Assembly: GCF_910591885.1 (NCBI RefSeq)
Contig: NC_063285.1
Span: forward strand, 11,379,395 to 11,443,394
Reading direction: 5' to 3'
From: Bombus terrestris
Taxonomy: Eukaryota; Arthropoda; Insecta; Hymenoptera; Apidae
DNA length: 64,000 bases
Part shown: positions 50,901 to 61,106 of the stretch, one piece after another
How positions within the stretch are numbered: position 1 is the first letter of the stretch
Layout: every line of letters begins with the position of its first letter
The notes under the pieces: model-generated
What the model saw: only the letters and a program-made list of their open reading frames with translations
The model's database searches: none
Told to the model about the DNA's origin: nothing
Translations under genes and position numbers: made by a program

Positions 50901-52370
50901 GCAGTAGGTTACAAGACTCTTCGTGATCCCCCAAGATGCTGGAATCCTACACTTTCTAAAAACAATTATGTAGCAGTTAAGAATCAAAGTAAAGAGACAC
51001 AAAACCAATTACATCAAACCACGCTTTTCGAAAGAAGTAAGACAATTCAATCTAAACCGGCTAAAATTTTTAAAATGAGAAACATGCCAAGATATTTGGG
51101 TAATCCCGCATCTGGAGTGAAGCCAATGTACGGTATCGGTAATGAATGTAAAGAGAAAGAACAGTCGACAATGTCATCAACAACAACTACAAACACATCT
51201 AGCAGTTCTAAAAATGGGAACTTGAGTATGATGAAGATAGATCCTAAAACTTTATCTCCAATTGTATCAACAGTTAATTCACCTATCGTTTCACCACCTC
51301 CATATTCTCCTAGTGCAAGGAATTACCCAAATCCTCCATTCTCAAGAGATATTTGTAGAAGTACTGGTTCGCCAATATCTCCAAAAAATTCTCCAGTAAA
51401 CATGCTTTCAACGAGTCCTTTTATACCTTCTCCAACACCAAATATGAATCCTGGGCTAATCTATCCTCACTTTCCACGACCATTTCCAGATGCTACTAGA
51501 TTTCCAAATCCTTTGATACGTTCACCAATAGGAATTCCATCTCCCAGTGCCTTCCATAGTAATTTACCTCCTTCAATTAATAAATTGTATCAACGATCTA
51601 GTTATATTCCACAAACTACTGGCTTTTCTCCAGTTTCACAACCTCCAACAGTTCAGAGAATACCACCAAGCACCTATTCTTCACCTAAGTCACCTAAAAC
51701 TACCTCTCTAACAGCAATTTCTCCTGCATCTTACAACTTGGTCAAACCCGAAACACAAGCGATCGCAACATCTCTTGAGACTAATAACCTGCTTCTTCCA
51801 GAAAATACATCACAGGAAGATGTTAGTGCATTTAATTTGTCTAAGACTGGAAATTTTTGCAACACGGAGGTTGTTAACATGCCGACAGAGACAGTTCGAA
51901 ATTCTAAATCAACTTCGCTTTCTCCCAGTTCAAGTGTTGGACAGAATAAAAATACATCGATCGTTAATTCTAAAGCTAAGTTAGAAACGTCTCCATTGGG
52001 TGCAGGCGATCAAGATCAAAATAAGGAACGGTTGGAAAAGGAAGCTATAAAATGTAAAGAACAAAATTTATATCTATCAAAAGGACAAAATTTGGAAAAG
52101 AGTCAACCTGATGAGGATAGTGACAGTGTAAATACGAAAAAAGAAAAATCTCCTACACAAATTAATGGAGATCTCACTAATGAAAAGAAGGACGAAGCAA
52201 TAACAGAAAAAATTGCAGAACAGAATGAGCAAAATGAAGCAGAGATAGTACAAGTTTCAGAAAAAGTTGTTGAAAAAGAAAAAGTAGAAGAACCCAAAAA
52301 CGAGAAATGTGAAAAAACCGAGGAGCAGCAGAATAATTCTGAGATTCAAGTTAACAAAACAAAGACATAA
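47905..52370 (+). CDS. Psc: Polycomb group RING finger protein, Posterior sex combs/Su(z)2 type
   Basis: PRC1 subunit that, with Ring, ubiquitinates histone H2A and compacts chromatin to keep genes silent. Four coding exons: 47905-48025, 48156-48308, 48372-48730 and 48822-52370, giving 1393 residues. The C3HC4 RING finger is complete (C21, C24, C36, H38, C41, C44, C55, C58), followed by KSKPLLNIRPDHTLQDIVYKLVPG. A RAWUL domain follows at about residues 150-235 (RRYLRCPAAVTIFHLQKLIR, DVMYKEEPL, TLMDVMYIYHWRR, VPLHLSYRIF). The last exon is a single 3.5-kb frame that is Ser/Thr/Pro/Lys-rich and disordered. Insect Psc and Su(z)2, but not vertebrate PCGFs, have such a long tail, which carries the compaction activity in flies. 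A repeated ICAKIG motif sits near residues 778-804. Whether this is Psc or Su(z)2 cannot be told, since many insects have one gene for both. Confidence 0.94.
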
Positions 52371-54140
52371 ATTTTGCATTGAGCAACTCATGCAAGTTGT
52401 ACGTTCGTTGACGTATGAAAATATTCGGATATTATTACATTTTATTTTATACAAAATATTTTGTCGAATCGTAATTCAACATATTTCAGATTCCTGACAA
52501 ATTTTTTCACGCTGCTAATACAAAACTAATACGTGTTGTTATTTTAATTATTACGATTTTTAAACTGCAAAGCATTAAACATATTGAAACAATAATATGT
52601 TTAATGTATCACTAATATTTAAATCTTTATCTTACATAAAAGTTGTAATAATTAGAAATACATAACACATGTCTCTCCCTCTCTTTCTCTCCATCTCTTT
52701 TCTGGTTTAAACAAAAAAGAAAAAATGAAAGAAATGACTAAATATATTCAAGGTCACGTTCGACATAAGGGCTGTATAAAGATTATATAGAAAACGATAC
52801 TGCGTATAGTTAATCATATTTATATGAGGAGTTTTTATAAAATAATTTCACGCAGTCTGTTAGTTTACATTATTTATCATATTTCTGAACAAATTTTATT
52901 ATTTGTTTCTTAATATATCTTAGTCAACTAAATATTTAACCAAAGCCTCGAGAATTAATCTAATGTTCCAGGTAGATTTAGCTACGATACACTTTTTCGA
53001 TTGGCTCTTTTTTCGCATATACCCTCTTTTTAAAAAGGAAACAACTATAGTAAATTGTCCGAGGCCTTATCACAGTAATCTTATATATGAAGTAATGTTA
53101 GGAAATCGAGAGCAAGAGAAAATCGTTGTTAAATGGTTTAAGAAGATGAGAAAAAGTATTACGCTATATAAGTGATTTCTCTCTTTCCAGCTTAATTAGT
53201 TAATATTATCGATGTGTCGCATCGCACCGAATTATTAAAATAGCACGCATGGATAAGAAGTCCACTATTAATTTTGATAAGTGCCGGAAAGAAAGAAAGA
53301 AAGAGTTAATGTATAGATAAATTTTTAATATTGGATGATTTTCTTTTTCCTTTTAGATACATTTACTTGTAAATAGTGTATAATGATTGAAAGAAGTCTA
53401 TATCATGTATTAGATATAAAAAAAATTATCGATTATTAATATAATTTGACACGCATATTTTTAGGTATTAAGGATGTAACGATAGTATTTTTTGTCTAAT
53501 ACGAGGAAGCAATTTTTAGAGAGATGCCTGATTGTAGAGCAAAAAACAACGTATTTTTAATAAGTTATTAGTTGTGTGCGCGCGCGACTCTTTTGTATAC
53601 AAGGTGTACCTGAATGAGTGAGCGAGTGAAAAATGTGTGTGTATAATTTTGTGTAAAAAAAATTTCAATATCGAAATTTTAAATTTCAATATCGAAGTTT
53701 TCGAAATTTTGTTTTATTTATAACAAAACGTTGATCGTCGTTTGTTTTGAAATTTATGTACATGTTTTACGTATGTTTGTGTGCTCGCGCGCATACTCTG
53801 AAGCGCGCGCGTTATCAATACAGTAATAATACTACGTAAAGTAGATGATGTTCTTTTGATTATAAAAATATAGTTGATTATACTTTACACGGTCTGTTGT
53901 TTGTATAAGATTTTACCATTACACTTATACGTACAAATATTGATTTTATTATTAAACGATTACTATAATAATTGTTGTGTAAATGTTAATATACATAAAT
54001 GTTATAAGTTGCTGATAATTATAATTTATAGAAACTCACATATTGTAATAGAAATAGCTAAAACAAAAATAATTCCAAGGAAATTTGAAAATATACATGG
54101 ATCATACTATATGCAGCAAATCAATAACTTAAAGACACAG
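52371..54140. other. Psc 3' UTR and convergent intergenic DNA
   Basis: AT-rich, with a CG-alternating patch near 53578-53588. A minus-strand AATAAA at 53945-53950 could serve COMMD3. The small frame at 52963-53175 is a chance open frame. No other feature. Confidence 0.45.
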
Positions 54141-54877
54141 CTAAACATTAGTAAGCTTCTCTGAGTATCTGATGGCATCTTTGAGCTTAAATACCAGTTC
54201 TTGCAACTGTTGTATTGTACATGAAAATGTTACATGATCTATTGTTTCATGTTTTTTAGTACTAAGTCGCACATGATAAAGAGGAACACCTAGTGAATTG
54301 CACGTGTCCAACTGAAAACGACTTTCATGAATAAGAGCAAATAAAGCATCAGTGAATGAAACGATCGGTGTTCTATTCACCGATCAATTACCTTGACACA
54401 GTAATCTAAATGCCAGTCTATATCAATAATGTGAGGTGGATTATTGCCTATCAATTCCAACTGAGACTGTATTGCCTTTTTATTATTAATGTATACTTCA
54501 CATAATTTCGTAATTCTTTTTTCACCAATATATACAAGATTTAAAAAACTTCTTAAGCTTTCTTCATCTAAATCATGTCGGGTAGCCTCTATAAGTAAAC
54601 ATACCACATCAGCAAAAACCTTTTTTGTTAAAATTGGTTTTGCATCAGATGTTTTGATAGTGCCTGAAATTTTATTAGCTTCAATAATTATGTTAATTAA
54701 TCTTATTTGTATTTGGCAATTACACCAAAACAAATACTCACATTTTATTTCTGTAGGATTTTCATATATATATGAAGTAGCCATTCCTAGAATTTGTAAG
54801 AAGTTATCGTCAGTAATAATATTTGTGTTTAGGATATTAGCAAGACCATCAATGGTGTCTTTTGATAATTCCATCAT
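54141..54877 (-). CDS. COMMD3: COMM domain-containing protein 3
   Basis: Subunit of the Commander (CCC/retriever) complex in endosomal cargo recycling. Three coding exons: 54877-54742, 54663-54392 and 54311-54141, giving 192 residues against about 195 in human. The N-terminal helical domain begins M(M)ELSKDTIDGLANIL, matching the human MELSESVQ start, so I chose the tandem ATG at 54877 and not the upstream ATG that lies in an intron. The end of the helical part shows VYIGEKRITKLCEVY. The COMM domain follows (NNPPHIIDIDWHLDYCVK, then VTFSCTIQQLQELVFKLKDA), ending in a short helix. An acceptor (AGTATTTCAG) just before the start, with the coding exon beginning at 54883, implies a 5' UTR intron. 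Confidence 0.93.
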
Positions 54878-56421
54878 TATATCCTGAAATACTAAATTCA
54901 CTTAATGATACACTAAAATCAATTGAATAGTATAACTTTCAAATAATTTAGTCGCTTTTATAATATATGTCCATTTGGATGACTTCATTTTTAGAACTAT
55001 GGAAGATATATAAATATTCAATTAAATTTTAAAATATCGAATAAAAATTTCATAAACACGATATGTGAGGTTATCTTTCATAATTGCCAACTATGTGTGT
55101 TATCGATTTTCAATATCTGACCTATTATAATAATAAGCGGTAATAAATTGAATAACTTTAATTTATTTAATGTACTTTGTAAAATATGAATATATCACAG
55201 TTAATTTTTATTAGAACCAAGAAGAGTACAGATTCTACGTGTATTTATGTATGTAGTCACAAATATAACATACTTTAATTTTTATTATACTTAAAGTTTT
55301 AATAAATATTTGTTATATACATACTTGTATGTAGCATATATATTTGTTGTATAAAAAGAAAAAATATACGTTAATGATAAATTATTATTTATTTTAATCA
55401 AAAACTTTTTTCATACGATAGTAGCCACACACATGATATTGAATCTACTACTGTCAAATCTGATAAATCATACTAGAGATGAAGAAATAAGAAGATCACC
55501 AATGAACATAGATGAAATTTAGACAAGAGTACGCAATATGAATTATCTGTTTTAGTGTTAGATCTCTTACTATTACTCAGAGAAAACGAGCCGAGATATA
55601 CATATATAGTTCTTCGGTTCGAATAATCGATTCGATCCAAGTATTCGAAAGATCCGAGCAGCGTGAAAGAATCGAGTAACTTGAACGATCCGAGTAGGTC
55701 GTATATCTTTTGTACAAATTAATTAGACCATCGCATTCGCTTAACGCAAGGTATAAACCACGTGTAATGTACGAAAGATGTACGACCTATTCAGATCGTT
55801 CGAGTCACTTAAATATTTCAAACCGATCGAGACAATTCGAGCTACTCGATTCTTTCGAGTATTCGGATCGGATCGATTATTCGTACTTACGAACCGAGTA
55901 TTCGACGGTTGAGACTGTCACCGGATTACAGGGGCACCCCGAGGTCGGTAAGGTAGGTACATACAGTACATTATCAGAAGATTACTTTTTCTCTAATAGT
56001 GGATCCGAATATATTTTGCTGATAATAAACATAATTTATTTGACTGTGATCACGGTAAGTGACATGAAAATTTCAAGTAATGTTTGTTACAAGAAAACTC
56101 TGTCGAATGATGAATTTTGAGCAATATTGTGTATTTGTTTTAATAATTATGTTGATTCAAGCAATACTTTACAAAATTAAGGAAACGCTTTATCTAAGTA
56201 AATAAAAAAATTGAAATTTCTGCAACGATCGATTTATGAAGTCAGAAGCGGAAGAATAAGCGTACGCCTGCGCCACGTCCTGTACGTACTCTGTTATTTC
56301 AAGTACTCGTGCGAAGCATACAGTATTAGAAATTAAATATGTAGTTCAATTTTTACCAGATTTTTCGTACAACATCTTAAAAGTGATTGCATAAAACGTT
56401 GCACGAAAGATATTAGCAAAA
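54878..56421. other. Intergenic, COMMD3 5' to peptide gene 5'
   Basis: AT-rich and without a supported gene. Contains a long imperfect palindrome (55613-55896). The open frame at 55710-56120 lies mostly inside that palindrome and is not credible as a gene. Confidence 0.45.
55613..55896. repeat. Imperfect palindrome, about 280 bases, CG-rich arms
   Basis: The left arm 55613-55715 (ttcggttcgaataatcgatt...) is matched in inverse by 55769-55896 over about 100 bases. Shared blocks include gaataatcgat(t/c)cgatcc, (t/a)ctcgaaaga, tcgagta.ctcgaa and gaa(t)aggtcgta. The arms repeat the words ATTCGA and GATCCGA. It looks like a fold-back element. Confidence 0.7.
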
Positions 56422-57469
56422 ATGCGCAACAATGTAAGGATTACAATAAACGATAGAGTTAATCGAGAGAAAGTGTAATTTGTTATATTATTGCATCTCT
56501 ATTTGCTCGTTTCGATATTTGTCATTCCATTCTTTCACGTTTCTCATTTATTTCTTTATACGTGCATTTTTAATTTCAAATTGTGATAATAAAACAACAA
56601 AAATATTAACATAAAGATATTATTATAAATTGATTCTCTTGTAGGAAGGATCAGTGTTGTACTTGTTACTAGTATTAATCTTATGCGCAGAAGTATGTAT
56701 GACAAACGCGAGACATTTGATTAAAAAGAGAAATTATAGCGATCAAAGCGTGAGAGGTTATTTGGCAGAGGTAAGGAAACTGTAAACGAACATTTATTAT
56801 TAAACTGCGGATTTTTATGCATTTATGGGAAATTTTAGAGTGAAAAAATTCAGAGAATGCACGTAATTGATGCAAACGAAATATATGAAATATCCAATAA
56901 GTGGAACACTCTCAGGTGATAATATTCGTATATCCTTAACCGGACATTTTCGCGTATACTTCTTGCATGCTTGAGGCTACTTTGTTTTCATTCTGCAGAT
57001 TTTATATTGCTGTAATTAATCAAAAGCCTGTAATGAGCCATAATGAAAGATACTACACAATATACATCACATATCTAGGCATTTTCAGCGCATAAGCGAC
57101 AGTAATCCTCAAAACCCTTGAATCTTTTCTAACAATCAGCAAATCAAAAATTGCACCATCTTCGCTCTAACCTTTCTCCTAGCCTTTCAATTGTGTTTAC
57201 AAAATGAATTTCCAACATGAATTTCCATAGATATTCGCAGTCTATACACTATTATGAATGAGTTATGAACGAATGTCTGTTTCTAGCGGACTTGTTGGTG
57301 GAACGAGGTCTGCAAAGAAGAATTTCACAGCAAATTCCGCTGCCGTTGTCCAAGATGGTCCTATTGTCGTGCTCCTGGCAGATATTACGACGCTCATTGT
57401 AGTATAACACGTACAGGCTACATTTGGACACAACCAGAAACTTCGTTGACGCTCGAAGTTAATAAATGA
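56422..57469 (+). CDS. Small secreted six-cysteine peptide precursor (neuropeptide-like)
   Basis: Three coding exons, all in phase 0: 56422-56433, 56645-56770 and 57287-57469, giving 106 residues. Exon 1 is only ATG plus three codons (MRNN|gtaagg). Exon 2 follows tctcttgtag and encodes a signal peptide core (VLYLLLVLILCAEVC, likely cut after TNA) and a basic site LIKKR, then NYSDQSVRGYLAE|gtaagg. Exon 3 follows tctgtttctag and gives a compact domain with spacing C-x5-C-x9-C-x-C-x5-C-x10-C: CWWNEVC, FRCRCPRWSYC, RAPGRYYDAHC. It ends in TGYIWTQP and a short tail, then TGA. Exon 3 is less AT-rich than the surrounding DNA. I do not recognise the family with certainty; the layout fits a secreted peptide hormone or other disulfide-rich signalling peptide. 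An AATAAA occurs at 57692-57697. Confidence 0.8.
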
Positions 57470-57635
57470 GTCCTTTTTGTAAATTCTGCTTTGATCGCAC
57501 TTATCCAAAGATCAATCAAAAACTAATACAGTAGGATCCCAACTACGTGGGGGATAAGGCTGTTTGGATGAGAGAATTTACGAATAATAGAACAGTAAGT
57601 TACTCTCCCGATGTTCATCTTTACGTATGTATTGG

Positions 57636-57659
57636 AAAAAAAAAAAAAAAAAAAAAAAA
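57636..57659. repeat. Poly(A) tract
   Basis: Run of about 24 A downstream of the peptide gene. Confidence 0.85.
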
Positions 57660-60466
57660 TAGAAGGGAAGAACATAAATATCAATAATAGCAATAAAAAG
57701 AATGAAATTAAATATAATTCGAAGTTGTTTTAGCTGTTAAATCACACAACTTTTTTAGCAGATCTAATTCGGTAAAGTTACATTCCATTTGTGACTGCTA
57801 CCATCCTAACTCTATCTCTAACGCCTCAAATATGTACTTGGAAACGTTGAGGAATATCATTATATTCATGTTTCATTTCATTGCTCGAAATACACGTAAT
57901 ATTAGTATCGTGGTCAATCGAAGAAGATTCATCACATTGAAACTATTCTATCCGGTCGGCATTATCATAACCTCCATCAGTTTGACAGAAACCTAACTAT
58001 TATACTAAGAAGAAAATTAATTTGAAAACATTTGAACGTGTTAATGGTAAATCATGTAAAAGTGATATTTTCTAACTTGCTTTCCTTAAAAAATTTCATT
58101 ATTTAACTCGCCTGTTAAAAGCTTTTATACACAACGACAACTTTCAAACACAACGATCAATTGCATTCAACGACGCTGATTTCCAAGCGAAGCTCGAATG
58201 TGAATATATTTATCTTCTACTCTAAATAAAACACTTTACACTGTTGCCGGTTGATTTTGTTAATTCTATATTAGGTGTTTACAGTAATTCTAATAAGTAA
58301 TGCAATGTTACATATATATTGAATATTATATTTATATTGTATACTATATCGTATTTCGATGAGCAATTTCGTTATGTATTTTAAATTATCTTTCGCATAC
58401 ATTTTATCGAATGTGTATTTTGAGATCAACAGGTGTATGCATATTAGTTACATGTTTAAATCATACACCTATAAGTATCTAAATGTTATAATTCAATTAA
58501 TTATATTAAAATATGTATTTTTGTTATCCGTAAATTTATTATGAATGTATCCATACTATGGGATAAACTAATTTCAAATATAATTATCAAGCTAGACACA
58601 GTTTTAAGTAATGTAATTAAGAAAGGCAAATGAATTAGATAAAAAGATTTATTTATTTACTAATACTCAGTCAAATATTCTTTTAATTTATTTAATTTAG
58701 CTATTTAATCGTGACACATAAAACGTATTTTACAAATGTATGCATAGAATGTTTACAATAAAAATTATAATAAAGTACAGTAAAATTTGATGTAAAATGT
58801 TTGTCGAATGCATTATCTGATAAATCTTATTCTTTGTTTCGGTTACAATATTAATTATATACATTAATTTATATGCTATTACTTGATTAAAAATGTTTGC
58901 ATCAGTGTTTAGCACAACGTACTAATTGACTCGAAATAGAGGATGAGAAAACTAAAAATTAATCATCCGATGACTAGAAAGACTCTTACTTTGCAAGAAA
59001 TTAATAATAAATAGAAATTAATTTACGTAGAATGTAATTTAAACACGATTAAAAATTAATATAAGTTGAATGTATGTACACGTTAAAAATGATAATTAAT
59101 AATTTAACGTCATATAAATATTAATTTTAAATATTATAAATATGTATATAGTACGTTTCTAAAAATATATAATCTTTTAAATATCAATATCTTTTGATCG
59201 TATATGTGTGATAAAAACTGGTACCTACATATATTTTCATGTAACATATGGCAATCTTATTTTTCTAATACATCGTCGAATTACATTATTTTTCACGTTG
59301 CATGATCCTTCGTGTGTTCTCTTATATTATTTTTGTGTTTCATATTAGATAATTTACTTTACCATTTATATACAATGAGAACAATACAAAATATTGCTAG
59401 TGAATTATTAATCAACGTGACAATATTATTTTAATCGTAATCAGGCAAGATGAAATTGACTGCTTCAGATGATATTGTGAGAGAAGTCATGAATCATAGT
59501 GTTCGTTGTTCCAAAGTAGTCAATTTTTTCCTCATACAATTTTTCGTAATACCTTAAAAAATGTATGCACAGGCGTCTTAAGACATTAAAGCAACCGAGA
59601 CACACTAAACACCCTGTATTAATTAACAATACATCTATCCTTTTCTAGAAAAGTAAATGAGACCTAAATTAATGCTTGAAATAAGTAATATAAGTGATGT
59701 AGAAATCAGCTCCTATAAAATATATATTACAGCTTTACACATGATTTCTGTTACGAGTTATTTGAAGTTATTTGAAGAAAAAAAATTGATATACATCAGT
59801 TATATGTATAAGAATATACATTTACTCGTATGATCTTTCATTAATCATTCTTATGCATGATATATATTTTTCCATACATTTTATATTATACAATTACATA
59901 GCAAAATATTAAATCCTAGAGTAACTGTACTGCGTCATATAATTTGTACTATACCAATGATTAAATAATGAGAATTATTATATACAATTGCACATAATCA
60001 CGTTAAAGTGGTTAACGATTTTAAAAATATTGAAGATCTGTTTCCATAAATTAGAAATTAGTCACTCTTATTGTATTCAATTCCGTGTTTACTAGATATT
60101 TTTTAATATTTTTTGGTATTTTTGTTGGAAATACGAGATCTCTTAGACCTTATGTCCTTTTTTGATAGAGTTTCATAGACTTATGTTTTTCGATTCACGA
60201 TAAATCATATAAGTTTAAAAATTTGAACTTTACAAATATTTTGAAATTTAAAATAAAAATGTAATTATTCATCTATAAAAAAAATGTTTTTAATTTAACA
60301 TACGAGCGTGATAATATTATTGTAATATATTTCAAAATGCAACTCGAGGAGTTCCGCATAATATGACCTTATTATCTCTACTACCGCATGGCAGTAGGCC
60401 ATTACCTAATCAACGATCGAACTAGTAAATGCCGTTACGTAGCATTTTATAATTGTCCCTTTACAT

Positions 60467-60576
60467 CAGGACTTCTTAAACTATGGATCGCAACCCCATA
60501 TGAAATTGTGTAACAGAATTATGGGGTGTCGTGAAAATTTTCGAGATCGTGAATGCGAAAAGTTTAAGAAGCGCTG
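60467..60576. mobile_element. hAT-type MITE, about 110 bases
   Basis: Ends are CAGGACTTCTTAAACT and, inverted, CAGCGCTTCTTAAACTTTT. Just inside is a gatcgcaacccc stretch. CAG-G/C-x-CTTCTTAAACT...GTCGCGACCCC-like ends are typical of hAT elements. No clear 8-base target duplication remains. Confidence 0.65.
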
Positions 60577-61106
60577 TTTTAGGCTCATAAATAGATTGCC
60601 TATTCCTTTTTACACATTCGCTCTAAATTTAATAGCTGTATCTTTATAATTGACGAGGTTACAGTAAATTTTGTAAATCGATATGAATCGTTCGGTAGCA
60701 GAGTCAAAGTAGTTAAATATAATTTTTCTCTTTATTCTTTTTTTCATTGTCTGTTCATTTAGATCGTCATAACTATTATATCTATTATTACGTCAAAATT
60801 CAAATTCTATTACAGGTAAAAAAAAAGCCTCGATAATCAATCCTTGGTTATATCTTGAGAGACATTAATGTACCTTGTTACAAGTTTAACAATTTTCTAA
60901 AATCATTACTTTGTAATAACAAGAAATATAATTATATTTAAAGAAATAATATTAAGATATTTAAAATACCTTAAATTAAATAATGAAATCTAAATGTTCG
61001 CGTGCTATTAAGCTAGCGAATGATATAAACGAAAACGTTAAACTAAAAAAATTATAGAAATTATAGTAGAAATAAATAAGAATAATTTTATGAATAAGAA
61101 AAATTT

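Larger units (their letters stand above)
57470..61106. other. AT-rich intergenic region
   Basis: About 3.6 kb, very AT-rich. It includes the likely 3' UTR of the peptide gene, a poly(A) run at 57636-57659 and a hAT-like MITE at 60467-60576. I see no coding exon; a 35-residue open frame at 59451 has no support. Confidence 0.5.

Noticed and set aside
52963..53175. 70-codon plus-strand frame after Psc
   Set aside because: Sits in the probable 3' UTR region with chance-like composition; no splice context.
55710..56120. 136-codon plus-strand open frame
   Set aside because: Its 5' half is made of the inverted-repeat DNA at 55613-55896 and the rest is AT-rich; no splice or family support.
57263..57508. 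81-codon minus-strand open frame
   Set aside because: It is the antisense shadow of exon 3 of the cysteine-rich peptide gene, whose plus-strand frame has splice sites, cysteines and a stop.
59451..59558. 35-codon plus-strand frame (MKLTASDDIVREV...)
   Set aside because: Reasonable composition at its start but no signal, splice partner or family; within the expected number of chance frames.
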